From assembly GCF_003640395.1 (NCBI RefSeq), contig NZ_RBZQ01000010.1, positions 62,001 through 126,000 of the forward strand: DNA of 64,000 nt, given 5' to 3'. Of the stretch, positions 46,559 to 57,417 are shown piece by piece. This stretch comes from Stutzerimonas urumqiensis (GTDB lineage Bacteria; Pseudomonadota; Gammaproteobacteria; Pseudomonadales; Pseudomonadaceae). The first letter of the stretch is position 1. Each line of letters starts with the position of its first letter. Below the pieces are notes generated by a model. It ran no database searches and had not been told where the DNA came from. It worked only from the letters and a program-made list of their open reading frames with translations. A program made the translations under genes and the position numbers.

Positions 46559-49059
46559 CGAAGCTGCCCCTGGCCCGCCTCGTCCTGCTCGCACTTCGGC
46601 AACTGTGGCGCGATACGCGTGCCGGTGAGCTGCATGTCCTGTTCGCCGCGCTGGTCATCGCCGTCGCGGCGAGCACGGCCATTGGCTATTTCAGCGGTCG
46701 CCTGAACGACGCGATGCAGTTGCGCGCGACCGAATTCCTTGGCGCGGACCTGGTATTGCGCGGCAGCGCGCCGACCGTACCGGCGCAGATCGACGCCGGG
46801 CTGGCGGCGGGTCTGGATCATGCCCGGACTGTCGAGTTTTCCAGCGTGGTCGCGACCGACGAGACGCTCCAGCTGTCGAGCGTCAAGGCAGCGGATGCGG
46901 CGTACCCGCTGCGCGGCGAGTTGCGCAGCGCGGCCGAACCCTTCGGGCCGGAGACAGCCGGCGGCGGGCCTGCGCCGGGCGAAGCCTGGGCGGAGGCGCG
47001 GTTGTTCACCGTGCTGGGACTGTCGATTGGCGACCACATCGAAGTCGGCCGCAAGCCGCTACGCCTGACCCGCGTGCTGACGTACGAGCCCGACCGGGTC
47101 GGCGACTTCTATAGCCTGACTCCCCGCGTGCTGATGAACCTCGACGACCTGCCGGACACCGGGGTCATCCAACCCGGCAGCCGGGTCCGCTATCGCGACC
47201 TGTGGCGGGGATCGCCGTCGGCGCTCCAGGCATACCGGAGCCAGGTGGAACCCTCGCTCGAGGCCCATCAGCGCCTCGAAACGGCGGAGGACGGCAATCG
47301 CCAGATCGGTAACGCGCTGGGACGCGCCGAGCGCTATCTCAATCTCGCCAGCCTCGCGGCGATCCTGCTGGCGGGCATGGCCGTCGCGCTGTCGGCCAAT
47401 CGCTTCGCCAATCGACGCCTGGACGCCAGCGCCCTGCTCCGCTGCCTCGGCCTGACGCGCCGTGACGTGATGGTCCTGTACATGTTGCAACTCGGCGTGC
47501 TCGGCCTGTGCGCCAGCCTGGTCGGGGCCGGCCTCGGCTGGCTGACCCAGCTCGGCCTGTTCGGCGTGCTCGACGGGCTGATTGTCCAGACCATTCCCTC
47601 CGGCTCCCTATGGCCGGCGCTGGCCGGAATCGCCACCGGTCTCGTCGCGCTCGCCGGCTTCGCGCTGCCGCCGCTGGCAGCGCTCGGCCGGGTTCCGCCG
47701 TTGCGGGTGCTGCGCCGCGATCTGCTGCCGGTGCCGCCCAGCAGCTGGGTGATCTACGGCGCTGCGCTGCTCGCGCTGGCGCTGATCATGTGGCGGCTGA
47801 GCCTGGACCTCAAGATCACCCTGGCCCTGCTTGCCGGAGGCCTGGTCGCCGTCGTGCTGCTGGGTGGCGCGCTGATGCTGGCGCTCAAGGGCCTGCGGCG
47901 GTTGCTGGCCGGCGCGCCCCTCCCCTGGCGGCTGGGTCTTGGCCAGTTGCTGCGCCATCCGCTTGCCGCAGCCGGGCAATCGCTGGCGTTTGGCTTGATC
48001 CTGCTCGCGATGGCGCTGGTCGCGCTGCTTCGCGGTGAGCTGCTGGACACCTGGCAAGATCAATTGCCGGACAACGCACCCAACCATTTCGTCCTCAACG
48101 TGCTGCCAGCCGATGTCGAGGCCTTCGGCGCGCGGGTATCGGCCCTTTCGGACTTCGCCGCACCGCTCTACCCGGTCGTGCCGGGCCGGCTGACCGCCAT
48201 CAACGGCGAACCGGTGCGCGAGCTGGTCAGCAAGGACACGCGTGGCGACCGCGCGACACGGCGCGACCTCAGCCTGACCTGGGCAGCCGGGCTGCCCGAC
48301 GGCAACCGGGTCGTCGCAGGTCATTGGTGGGACGAGGATGCCGAAAGCACCGCGCCCGGCGTGTCGGTCGAAAGCGAGCTCGCTGAAAGCCTGAACCTGC
48401 AACTGGGTGACCGACTCACCTTCTCGGTCGGCGGGCTCGAGCGAGACGCCCGTGTCACCAACCTGCGGGAAGTCGACTGGGACAGCTTCCAGCCCAACTT
48501 CTACATGATCTTCGAGCCGGGCACCTTGCAGGACATCCCGGCCACCTACATGACCAGCTTCCATGCGCCCGCGGGCAGCGAGCAGGCGCTGGTCGACCTG
48601 GCACGCGCCTTTCCCTCCATCACCTTGCTTCAGGTCGAGGCGCTGCTCGCCCAGCTACGCGGCATCATTGCGCAGGTCTCGCTGGCGGTTGAATGCGTGC
48701 TGCTGTTCGTGCTCGCCGCCGGGCTTGCGGTGCTGTTCGCCGGCCTGCAGGCCACGCTGGACGAGCGCATCCGGCAAGGCGCCCTGCTCCGCGCGCTCGG
48801 TGCCCGGCGCGATCTGCTGGTCCGTGCGCGGCGCACCGAGTTCGGTCTGCTCGGCGCATCGAGTGGCCTGCTGGCGGCGATAGGCTGCGAGGCGGTGAGC
48901 GCGTTGCTGTACCGCTTCGCCTTCGACCTCGAATGGCATCCGCATCCCTGGCTGTTGCTGCTGCCGCTGTTGGGTGCGCTGCTGGTCGGCGGAGCCGGCG
49001 TCATCGGTACCCGCCGCGCCCTGAACGCGACGCCGCTGGGTGTCCTTCGCGAGAGCTGA
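46555..49059 (+). CDS. FtsX-like ABC permease (YbbP-like)
   Basis: 834 residues, a double-FtsX permease. Hydrophobic segments sit near the N-terminus (about 20-42), in two central groups (about 265-370 and 400-500) and at the C-terminus (about 705-815), with large periplasmic domains between. Partner of the YbbA-like ATPase; TesA lies divergent. The substrate is unknown; related systems act in lipoprotein or lipid-linked mechanotransmission. Confidence 0.92.
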   Translation: MTKLPLARLVLLALRQLWRDTRAGELHVLFAALVIAVAASTAIGYFSGRLNDAMQLRATEFLGADLVLRGSAPTVPAQIDAGLAAGLDHARTVEFSSVVATDETLQLSSVKAADAAYPLRGELRSAAEPFGPETAGGGPAPGEAWAEARLFTVLGLSIGDHIEVGRKPLRLTRVLTYEPDRVGDFYSLTPRVLMNLDDLPDTGVIQPGSRVRYRDLWRGSPSALQAYRSQVEPSLEAHQRLETAEDGNRQIGNALGRAERYLNLASLAAILLAGMAVALSANRFANRRLDASALLRCLGLTRRDVMVLYMLQLGVLGLCASLVGAGLGWLTQLGLFGVLDGLIVQTIPSGSLWPALAGIATGLVALAGFALPPLAALGRVPPLRVLRRDLLPVPPSSWVIYGAALLALALIMWRLSLDLKITLALLAGGLVAVVLLGGALMLALKGLRRLLAGAPLPWRLGLGQLLRHPLAAAGQSLAFGLILLAMALVALLRGELLDTWQDQLPDNAPNHFVLNVLPADVEAFGARVSALSDFAAPLYPVVPGRLTAINGEPVRELVSKDTRGDRATRRDLSLTWAAGLPDGNRVVAGHWWDEDAESTAPGVSVESELAESLNLQLGDRLTFSVGGLERDARVTNLREVDWDSFQPNFYMIFEPGTLQDIPATYMTSFHAPAGSEQALVDLARAFPSITLLQVEALLAQLRGIIAQVSLAVECVLLFVLAAGLAVLFAGLQATLDERIRQGALLRALGARRDLLVRARRTEFGLLGASSGLLAAIGCEAVSALLYRFAFDLEWHPHPWLLLLPLLGALLVGGAGVIGTRRALNATPLGVLRES

Positions 49060-49097
49060 GGCGATAGACTCCGCGCTTCGTCACCCTGAGGATCGCC

Positions 49098-49610
49098 ATG
49101 AGCCGCTATCGCCCGCCCCGTACCGCCGGCACACCGCTGATCACGCCTGAAGGCGAGGCCCGCCTGCGCGCCGAGTTGCACGAGCTCTGGCACGTTCGCC
49201 GTCCGCAAGTGACGCAGGCGGTGAGCGAGGCCGCCGCACTTGGCGATCGATCGGAAAACGCCGAATACATCTACGGCAAGAAGATGCTGCGCGAGATCGA
49301 CAGCCGAGTTCGTTTCCTCACCAAGCGGCTGGAAAAGCTCAAGGTCGTTCGCGAGCACCCAAGCGATCCGGGCAAGGTGTACTTCGGCGCCTGGATCACG
49401 CTGGAGGACGAAGCCGGCGAACAGACCCGCTACCGGATCGTCGGTCCTGACGAGCTCGATCTGAAACAGGGGCTGATCAGCATCGATTCGCCGCTGGCCC
49501 GCGCACTGGTCGGCAAGCCCCTCGATGCCGAGGTGCTGGTGCAGACGCCCACTGGCACCAGGGCCTGGTACATCGTGGCGATCGAATACCGGGACCAGAC
49601 CTTCAGTTAG
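49098..49610 (+). CDS. greB: Transcript cleavage factor GreB family
   Basis: 170 residues. N-terminal coiled coil with the acidic tip ([16 protein letters not shown]) and a C-terminal FKBP-like domain. Stimulates RNA polymerase to cleave backtracked RNA. ATG at 49098 with GAGGATCG before it. Length and the [14 protein letters not shown] stretch fit GreB more than GreA. Confidence 0.92.
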   Translation: MSRYRPPRTAGTPLITPEGEARLRAELHELWHVRRPQVTQAVSEAAALGDRSENAEYIYGKKMLREIDSRVRFLTKRLEKLKVVREHPSDPGKVYFGAWITLEDEAGEQTRYRIVGPDELDLKQGLISIDSPLARALVGKPLDAEVLVQTPTGTRAWYIVAIEYRDQTFS

Positions 49611-50842
<1,232 letters not shown>

Positions 50843-50884
50843 GCGAGCCCGCCAGGGCGGCAACGCCCTGGCTTCGGAGGTCAT

Positions 50885-51907
50885 GTGAAAAAACTCCTGC
50901 TGCTTTGCGCGTTCGTCTTCGCCTTCATCGTCGGCATCTGGCTGTTCCAACCGACCGACCCGACGCTTGCCGAGACGACGCCACCACCAACGGCGCGAAC
51001 CGAGCGCACAGAGGCCACCCGGCCCCGCCCTGCCGCGCCCGAGCGCACCGTGCAGGCACCGGCCAAGGTCGCCGGGCTGCCGCCGTCCTTCCGCGGAACG
51101 ACGCTCGACGGCGCCCTGCCTGTCGACGCCAACGGCCAGCTCATCGTCTGCCTCGAGGTTCGGCAGCTGTTCGATTACTTCCTCAGCGCCCTTGGCGAAG
51201 AATCGTTGCAGGCCAGCGTCGACCGCCTGCGCCGTTACATCACTGGCCAGCTCGAAGCGCCGGCACGCGCGCAGGCGCTGGCGTTGCTGGACGACTACCT
51301 CACGTACAAGCGCGCCCTCCTGGACGTGGATCGCGCGCAGCCGCGTGTCGCCGATCTCGCCGCCCTGCGCCAGCGTCACGGGCAGGTGCGTGCGCTGCGC
51401 GCCTCGATCTTCAGCGTGGCGGCGCATGAGGCGTTCTTCGGCTTCGAGGAAGCGCGCGATGGCTATGCGCTTCAGCGGCTCGCGATCGTGCACGATACGA
51501 CGCTGTCCGCGCAGGCCAAGGGCGAGGCGATCGACCGCCTGCGCGCCGGTGTGCCGGATGACGTTCAGTCCAGCCTCGTTCCGCAGTTGCAACAGGAATT
51601 GCGCAGTCGCACCGCCCGTCTGCGTGCCGAAGGCGCCACGCCGCAGGCGCTCAGGGCGATGCGTCAGCAACTGGTTGGAGCCCAGGCAACGGCCCGGCTG
51701 GAAGCGCTGGATGCGCAACGGCAGGGATGGCAGGGACGCGTCTCGCGCTTCCTGGCCGACAAGGCCCGGCTCGAGCGCACTTCGGGACTGGCCGCGAGCG
51801 AGCGGCAGGTCGCGATCGAGCGAATGATGGCCGAACGCTTCAGTCCGCAGGAGCGGCTACGGCTGGCGGGCAGCGTTCAGCTGGCGCAGCGGGATGACGA
51901 GGGCTGA
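50885..51907 (+). CDS. lif: Lipase-specific foldase (Lif)
   Basis: Inner-membrane-anchored steric chaperone needed to fold LipA in the periplasm. 340 residues: one N-terminal transmembrane helix (about 3-20), an Ala/Pro-rich linker (about 24-65), then helical minidomains. The Lif signature is in the segment LPPSFRGTTLDG (about 65-80, RGTxxDG). It is alone downstream of lipA; convergent with the transglycosylase gene, with only 2 bp between stops. Confidence 0.93.
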   Translation: MKKLLLLCAFVFAFIVGIWLFQPTDPTLAETTPPPTARTERTEATRPRPAAPERTVQAPAKVAGLPPSFRGTTLDGALPVDANGQLIVCLEVRQLFDYFLSALGEESLQASVDRLRRYITGQLEAPARAQALALLDDYLTYKRALLDVDRAQPRVADLAALRQRHGQVRALRASIFSVAAHEAFFGFEEARDGYALQRLAIVHDTTLSAQAKGEAIDRLRAGVPDDVQSSLVPQLQQELRSRTARLRAEGATPQALRAMRQQLVGAQATARLEALDAQRQGWQGRVSRFLADKARLERTSGLAASERQVAIERMMAERFSPQERLRLAGSVQLAQRDDEG

Positions 51908-51909
51908 AC

Positions 51910-53334
51910 TCAGTTGGACGCGCTGCGGCGGCCGGCTTCGAGCAGGACCCGCTCACGCGCGTAGGCCTGGTAGTACTTGTTCACGCTGTTGACGTAGCTC
52001 ACCACGCCCATGCCGACCTGCTCCATCGCGACCCGCTCGACCTGGAAGAACCACTGGTCCGGGTTCAAGCCGCGTCGCCGTGCCTCGGCCCGCAGGGTCT
52101 GTACCCGTTGCGGTCCCATGTTGTAGGCCGCCAGGACGAATGCCATGCGCTCGCGCTCGTTCAATTTCGGACTGGAAAAGAACTTCCGGCGGATGCTGGC
52201 GAGATACCGGGCACTGGCTTCGACGTTGTTCTCCAGCTTCGTTACGTTGCTGACACCCATGCTGCGCGCGGTCGCCGGCGTCACCTGCATCAGACCGACG
52301 GCGCCCGAGGCACCGCGGGCGGAGGGATTGAGCGTCGACTCCTTGAAGGCCAGCGCCGCGAGGTTCAGCCAGTCCAGGTCATGCGCGCTGGCATGCCGCT
52401 GCAAGGTCGCGCTGACCTTGTCCAGCCGCTGCCGGCCGGTTCGATCGAGCGGCGCCTGGACCTTGTACAGCCGCCTGTAAACCCGCACGAACGCGTCGTC
52501 GCGGTTGGCCGGTGCGCGGTAATCCTTCAGGAAGCGGTCGATGCCGGCGCGCAGCATCGGCGCTTTGCGCGCGGTGTACCAGTTCATGTCATCGGGCTCA
52601 CCGAAGGCGATCCGGGGATCGATCCGCAGCTTCGGCATCACCTTGGCCCAGCGTCTGGCGATGGTTTCCTCGACGACCGTGGCCGGGAAAATGCCGGCCT
52701 GCACCATCTCGAGCACATCTTCTACCGCAAGCGTGGGGTCCACCCATTCGATCACCACCGGCGCCTTGTTGCGCGCCAGCAGGTCCCGGTTGATACGGCT
52801 CAGCACCGGCCCCGCAGCGCTGCCGGCCGACAACGCAATGCTGCGGCCCGACAGCTGATCGAGCGAACGGTAGGCTGGCCCGCCCTTGCGACCGACCAGC
52901 AGCAGGCGCACGTCATCGACCACCGGCCGTCCGCCGACCACATCCTGCTTGCCGCCACGGGGCATGCGCTCGCCGGGCGCAACGAGGTCGCCCTCGCCGC
53001 GCCGTAGCGCACCGAGCAACTGGTCCTTGGGCTTGGGAATCAGGCGGAGCCGGATCTGTGGCTTGCCAGGGTCGCGGTTGAGGTATTGCTCGAAGGCACG
53101 CAGGCGCGCGTACTCGACGCCAATGGCCTGATCCTTCACTTCGCCGGAGCTGTTGCGGCTCTGGTTGATCAGCACGCGGAGCTCGCCGACGCGCCGGATA
53201 TCGGCCAGGTCGCGAACCTCCCGCGCTTGCTGGAAGGCCTCCACCGGGCCGACCGCCATGCGTGCCGCCGCCTCGCCGGTAAGGGACACCAGCAGGCAGA
53301 AAAGCAGCAGCGTCAGTCGCCGTGCGCAGACCAT
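51910..53334 (-). CDS. MltF-like lytic transglycosylase with solute-binding domain
   Basis: Murein lytic transglycosylase. 474 residues from ATG at 53334 (MVCARRLTLL); the frame starts further upstream without support and with no good ribosome site at either. Signal peptide (about 1-24), an SBP_bac_3-type periplasmic-binding domain (about 50-280), then the SLT domain (about 320-450) with catalytic Glu in ALAFKESTLNP, GAVGLMQVTPATA and AYNMGPQRV. Function in peptidoglycan turnover. Confidence 0.9.
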   Translation of the reverse strand: MVCARRLTLLLFCLLVSLTGEAAARMAVGPVEAFQQAREVRDLADIRRVGELRVLINQSRNSSGEVKDQAIGVEYARLRAFEQYLNRDPGKPQIRLRLIPKPKDQLLGALRRGEGDLVAPGERMPRGGKQDVVGGRPVVDDVRLLLVGRKGGPAYRSLDQLSGRSIALSAGSAAGPVLSRINRDLLARNKAPVVIEWVDPTLAVEDVLEMVQAGIFPATVVEETIARRWAKVMPKLRIDPRIAFGEPDDMNWYTARKAPMLRAGIDRFLKDYRAPANRDDAFVRVYRRLYKVQAPLDRTGRQRLDKVSATLQRHASAHDLDWLNLAALAFKESTLNPSARGASGAVGLMQVTPATARSMGVSNVTKLENNVEASARYLASIRRKFFSSPKLNERERMAFVLAAYNMGPQRVQTLRAEARRRGLNPDQWFFQVERVAMEQVGMGVVSYVNSVNKYYQAYARERVLLEAGRRSASN

Positions 53335-53508
53335 GTTTGCATTTCGAAAAGCCCCGTTGAAATCGCGGCTGCCGCACCGCAAGCCGCGGAGGGTCTCACA
53401 CGGCGTGCCCGCCGCCAACCGCCGCCTCGTCCTTCACTTCACAAACAGCTTGCAACCGCTTGATTCATAAGGACAAGAGCAGGCGACCGCCAGTCGGGCA
53501 ACGCCGTA

Positions 53509-54048
53509 TCACCACATCAGATCGTCCGGCACCTTGTAGGCTGCGTACGGATCGTCGGCATCCGGTTCTTCGGTCTGGGTGTTCAGCAACACGACCCGAC
53601 GCGGATCGCGCTCCTGGATCTTCACCGCCGCCTCGCGCGGGATGACCTCATAGCCACCGGCGTGACGAACGATGCCCAGCGAGCCGCGCGAGAGCTTGTC
53701 GCGCATCATCGCGTTGACCGACAGGCGCTTGACCTTCTTGTCGTCGACGAAGTTGTAGTAGTCCTCGGTCGTCAGCTTGGGCAGCCGGCTGCTTTCGATG
53801 AGCTGCTTGATCTGCGCGGTCCGCGCCTTCTGTTCGGCCTTTTCCTGCTGCTGGCGATTGAGCTCACGGTCACGCTCCAGCTTCTCGGCCTGGGCGGCGA
53901 GTGCGGCCTGACGCTGGGAGTCGTCCTTCTCGGCCTGGCCCTTGTTCTCCAGACGCTGCTGTTTCTGCTTCTGCTTGGTGGCCTGCTTGGCCTGCTTCTC
54001 GTTGACCAACCCAGCCTTGAGGAGCTGGTCACGGAGGGAAAGACTCAT
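53509..54048 (-). CDS. DUF2058 (YaiL) family protein
   Basis: 179 residues from ATG at 54048 (MSLSLRDQLLKAG); the upstream open frame is not part of the family. N-terminal amphipathic helix, then a Lys/Gln/Glu-rich coiled-coil of about 70 residues, and a compact C-terminal domain ending PYAAYKVPDDLMW. YaiL-family members associate with nucleoids or ribosomes in some reports; the role is not known. Single gene. Confidence 0.9.
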   Translation of the reverse strand: MSLSLRDQLLKAGLVNEKQAKQATKQKQKQQRLENKGQAEKDDSQRQAALAAQAEKLERDRELNRQQQEKAEQKARTAQIKQLIESSRLPKLTTEDYYNFVDDKKVKRLSVNAMMRDKLSRGSLGIVRHAGGYEVIPREAAVKIQERDPRRVVLLNTQTEEPDADDPYAAYKVPDDLMW

Positions 54049-54166
54049 GGTTCGGCTCGTCTCGTCGTGATGTGAGGTGGGACCCAGGGCGATCGCTTCA
54101 TCGACCCGTGCGTGATTGTGGTGGATGTGAAAAGCGACATCCACCCCACGGAGTCGCCAAGGGCCG

Positions 54167-54997
54167 TCAATCGCAAGAAAGCGGTCGTTCGGATTTTTTC
54201 GCCTCGACCCAGAGGGCTTCGAGGGTGTCGAGGTCGCTGTCGGCAATGCCGCGCCCGCTGTCGCGCAGGGCCTGCTCGATGAACCGGAAGCGTCGCTCGA
54301 ACTTGCGGTTCGCCTGGCGCAGCGCATGCTCGGGATCGACCTTAAGGTGGCGCGCCAGGTTGACGACCACGAACAGCAGATCGCCGACCTCCTCGGCGAT
54401 GGCCGGCGCGTCGGCCTCGCTCATCGCCTCGAGCACTTCGTCGAGTTCCTCACGCACCTTGTCGACCACCGGCAGGGCATCGGGCCAATCGAAGCCGACG
54501 GTGGCCGCCCGCTTTTGCAGCTTGGTCGCCCGGCTGAGCGCCGGCAGCGCCGCAGGCACGTCGTCCAGTAGCGACAGCTGTTCGGGTGCGGCGGCTTTCT
54601 CGGCTCGCTCCTCGGCCTTGATCGCCTCCCAGCGCTGCTTGATCTGGGCCTCGGTCAGACGCGGCAGATCGACCGCGCCGTAGAGATCGCCATCGGGAAA
54701 CACATGGGGATGGCGCCGAACGAGCTTGCGGGTGATGGCATCGACCACCGTGGCGAACTCGAAGCGGCCGTCCTCCTTGCCCAGCTGGCTGTAATAGACG
54801 ACCTGGAACAACAGATCGCCCAGCTCGCCCGGCAGATGATCGAAATCGCCTTGCTCGATGGCATCCGCCACTTCGTACGCCTCTTCCAGCGTATGCGGGA
54901 CGATGCTCGCGTAATCCTGCTGCAGATCCCACGGGCAACCGAACTGCGGATCGCGCAGCCGGGCCATCAGGTGCAGAAGATCGGGAAGTTGGTACAT
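54167..54997 (-). CDS. mazG: Nucleoside triphosphate pyrophosphohydrolase MazG
   Basis: Hydrolyses NTPs to NMP and pyrophosphate; in E. coli it lowers ppGpp when toxins are active. 276 residues from ATG at 54997 (MYQLPDLLHLMARLRD). Two MazG repeats, the first with EEAYEVADAIE...ELGDLLFQVVYY and the second with EELDEVLEAM...EEVGDLLFVVVN metal-binding Glu/Asp. It follows relA on the same strand, as in many gammaproteobacteria. A 7-bp tandem repeat and hairpin lie in the gap. Confidence 0.96.
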   Translation of the reverse strand: MYQLPDLLHLMARLRDPQFGCPWDLQQDYASIVPHTLEEAYEVADAIEQGDFDHLPGELGDLLFQVVYYSQLGKEDGRFEFATVVDAITRKLVRRHPHVFPDGDLYGAVDLPRLTEAQIKQRWEAIKAEERAEKAAAPEQLSLLDDVPAALPALSRATKLQKRAATVGFDWPDALPVVDKVREELDEVLEAMSEADAPAIAEEVGDLLFVVVNLARHLKVDPEHALRQANRKFERRFRFIEQALRDSGRGIADSDLDTLEALWVEAKKSERPLSCD

Positions 54998-55010
54998 GGC
55001 GGGTCCTGAG

Positions 55011-55069
55011 GCTGGAAGCTGGAAGCTGGAAGCTGGAGAGCCTGACACCGAAGCGCTCCAGCTTCCAGC
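55011..55069. repeat. Heptamer tandem repeat with hairpin between relA and mazG
   Basis: Four tandem copies of GCTGGAA (the last GCTGGAG) occupy 55011-55038. The last two (55025-55038) are perfectly complementary to CTCCAGCTTCCAGC (55056-55069), giving a 14-bp stem with a 17-nt loop, and shifted registers can pair too. Located after the relA stop and 14 bp from the mazG start in the minus sense. Confidence 0.75.
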
Positions 55070-55080
55070 CCGCCGCTGCG

Positions 55081-57324
55081 TCAACTGGCTCTGTGCCGCC
55101 GCGCCTCGATGATGTTCGGCAGCTGCGAAATGCGGCTGAGCAGGCGTCCGAGCGCGTCCAACCCAGGGATCTCGATGGTCAGCGACATTTTTGCCGTGCT
55201 GTCTTCCTTGTTCGACCGGGTGTTGACCGAGAGCACGTTGATCCGCTCGTTGACCAGCACCTGCGAGACGTCGCGCAGCAGCCCGGAACGGTCGTAGGCC
55301 TTGATGACGATATCGACCGGGTAGGTCTTCTCGGGGATCGGGCCCCAGTTGACCTGGATGATCCGCTCCGGCTCGCGCGACGTCAGTTGCAGCACCGAGG
55401 CGCAATCCTGCCGGTGAATGCTGACGCCGCGCCCTTGGGTGATATAGCCGACGATCGGATCGCCCGGCAGCGGCTGGCAGCAGCCGGCCATCGTAGTCAG
55501 CAGGTTGCCGACGCCCTGGATCTGGATGTCGCCGCGCTTGCCAGGCCGGCTGGGGCTGGATTTGCGCGGAATCAGTTCAAGCTGGTCGTGATCGCGTTCG
55601 GGTTCGACCAGCTGCTGAGCGAGGTGCACCAGGTGCGCAAGCCGCAGGTCGCCGGCTCCGAGCGCGGCGAACATGTCCTCGGCGAGCTTGTGGTTGGCCT
55701 TCTCGGCGAGGCGGTCGTAATCGACTGGCGGCAGATCGAGCCGGCCCAGCTCCCGCTCCAGCAGCGCCTTGCCAGCCGCGACGTTCTGATCGCGCGCCTG
55801 CAATTTGAACCAGTGGACGATCTTCGCGCGCGCGCGCGAGGTGGTGATGTAGCCGAGGTTCGGGTTCAGCCAGTCGCGGCTCGGCGAGCCCTGCTTGCTG
55901 GTGATGATCTCGACCTGCTCGCCCGTCTGCAGGCTGTAGGTCAGCGGCACGATGCGGCCGTTGATCTTAGCGCCACGGCAGTTGTGGCCGATCTCGGTGT
56001 GGACGCGGTAGGCGAAGTCCAGCGGCGTCGATCCCTTGGGCAGGTCGATGGCATGGCCGTCAGGGGTGAAGACGTAGACACGGTCCGGCTCGATGTCGAC
56101 GCGCAACTGATCGGCCAGCCCGCCGATATCCCCGAGCTCTTCGTGCCACTCCAGGACCTGTCTCAGCCAGGAGATCTTCTCTTCGTAGTGGCTGGACGTC
56201 GCCTTGACGTCGGTGCCCTTGTAGCGCCAGTGCGCGCAGACACCCAGCTCGGCTTCCTCGTGCATGGCGTGGGTGCGGATCTGCACCTCCAGCACCTTGC
56301 CCTCGGGCCCGATGACCGCGGTGTGCAGCGAGCGGTAGCCGTTTTCCTTCGGGTTGGCGATGTAGTCGTCGAACTCCTTGGGAATGTGCCGCCAGAGCGT
56401 ATGGACGATACCGAGCGCGGTGTAGCAATCGCGCATTTCGGGCACCAGTACGCGCACGGCGCGGACATCGTAGATCTGGCTGAACTGCAGACCCTTGCGC
56501 TGCATCTTCCGCCAGATGGAATAGATGTGTTTGGCGCGACCGTCGATATCGGCCTGGACGCCGGTCGCCGCCAGCTCGTCCTTCAGCTGCTGGACGACGT
56601 TGGCGATGTACTGCTCGCGGTCGAGCCGCCGCTCGTGCAGCAGCTGCGCGATCTGCTTGTATTGCATCGGCTCGAGGTAGCGGAACGACAGGTCCTCGAG
56701 TTCCCACTTGATGTGGCCGATGCCGAGGCGGTGCGCCAGCGGCGCATAGATGTCGAACACTTCGCGGGCGACCCGGTGGCGCTTCTCGTCCCCGGCATTC
56801 TTCACGGCGCGGATGGCGCAGGTGCGCTCGGCGAGCTTGAGCAGCGCGACCCGAACGTCGTCGACCATCGCCACCAGCATCTTGCGCAGGTTCTCGACCT
56901 GCGCCTGCGAGCCGAGCACCAGCGAGTCGCGCGGGTTGAGGCTGTCGCTGATGGCCGCCATGCGCAGCACGCCTTCGATCAGCTTGGCGACCACCGGGCC
57001 GAAGCGCTGGTGCACCTCGGCCAGGGCGATCTTGTCCTCGCGCACGCCCCGATAGAGCACGGCGGCGACCAGCGAATCCTGATCGAGCTTGAGGTCGGCG
57101 AGAATCTCCGCGATCTCGAGGCCGGTTCGGTAGCTGCTGGTGCCCTCGCCCCACAGGTTCTTGGCCGCGTTGGCCTGCTGCTCGGCATCGCGGGCGAACT
57201 CGCAGGCATCGCGCAGGGCGTCACGATCGAGCGCCGGGTCCATGCCCAGCACATGATCGAGCCACCCCTCCAGATTGATGCTGCCGTCGGTGTTGACTGG
57301 CTGGACTGCTCTAACCTGAACCAT
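55081..57324 (-). CDS. relA: (p)ppGpp synthetase RelA
   Basis: Ribosome-associated enzyme that makes (p)ppGpp when uncharged tRNA is bound. 747 residues from ATG at 57324 (MVQVRAVQPV). The N-terminal hydrolase-like domain has lost the HD motif (LYRGVREDK where SpoT has LLHDVVED), as expected for RelA. The synthetase domain contains DIDGRAKHIYSIWRKM and RSLHTAV, followed by TGS, zinc-finger (GCCQPLPGD) and ACT domains at the C-terminus. Upstream of mazG. Confidence 0.97.
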   Translation of the reverse strand: MVQVRAVQPVNTDGSINLEGWLDHVLGMDPALDRDALRDACEFARDAEQQANAAKNLWGEGTSSYRTGLEIAEILADLKLDQDSLVAAVLYRGVREDKIALAEVHQRFGPVVAKLIEGVLRMAAISDSLNPRDSLVLGSQAQVENLRKMLVAMVDDVRVALLKLAERTCAIRAVKNAGDEKRHRVAREVFDIYAPLAHRLGIGHIKWELEDLSFRYLEPMQYKQIAQLLHERRLDREQYIANVVQQLKDELAATGVQADIDGRAKHIYSIWRKMQRKGLQFSQIYDVRAVRVLVPEMRDCYTALGIVHTLWRHIPKEFDDYIANPKENGYRSLHTAVIGPEGKVLEVQIRTHAMHEEAELGVCAHWRYKGTDVKATSSHYEEKISWLRQVLEWHEELGDIGGLADQLRVDIEPDRVYVFTPDGHAIDLPKGSTPLDFAYRVHTEIGHNCRGAKINGRIVPLTYSLQTGEQVEIITSKQGSPSRDWLNPNLGYITTSRARAKIVHWFKLQARDQNVAAGKALLERELGRLDLPPVDYDRLAEKANHKLAEDMFAALGAGDLRLAHLVHLAQQLVEPERDHDQLELIPRKSSPSRPGKRGDIQIQGVGNLLTTMAGCCQPLPGDPIVGYITQGRGVSIHRQDCASVLQLTSREPERIIQVNWGPIPEKTYPVDIVIKAYDRSGLLRDVSQVLVNERINVLSVNTRSNKEDSTAKMSLTIEIPGLDALGRLLSRISQLPNIIEARRHRAS

Positions 57325-57417
57325 CTTTACCTTCCCTTCTTCGCAGCGAGTGCGTAACGCCGGCCTCTGCGTGCCGGTCGGTCGTCCAGGCAAGCGCCTG
57401 TCACGTCATCGGCGCGC

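Noticed and set aside
55011..55038. CRISPR-like repeats
   Set aside because: The repeated unit is only 7 bp in direct tandem, without spacers or cas genes.
55093..57357. A 754-codon open frame opposite relA
   Set aside because: Same strand-mirrored pattern; relA on the other strand is certain and complete.
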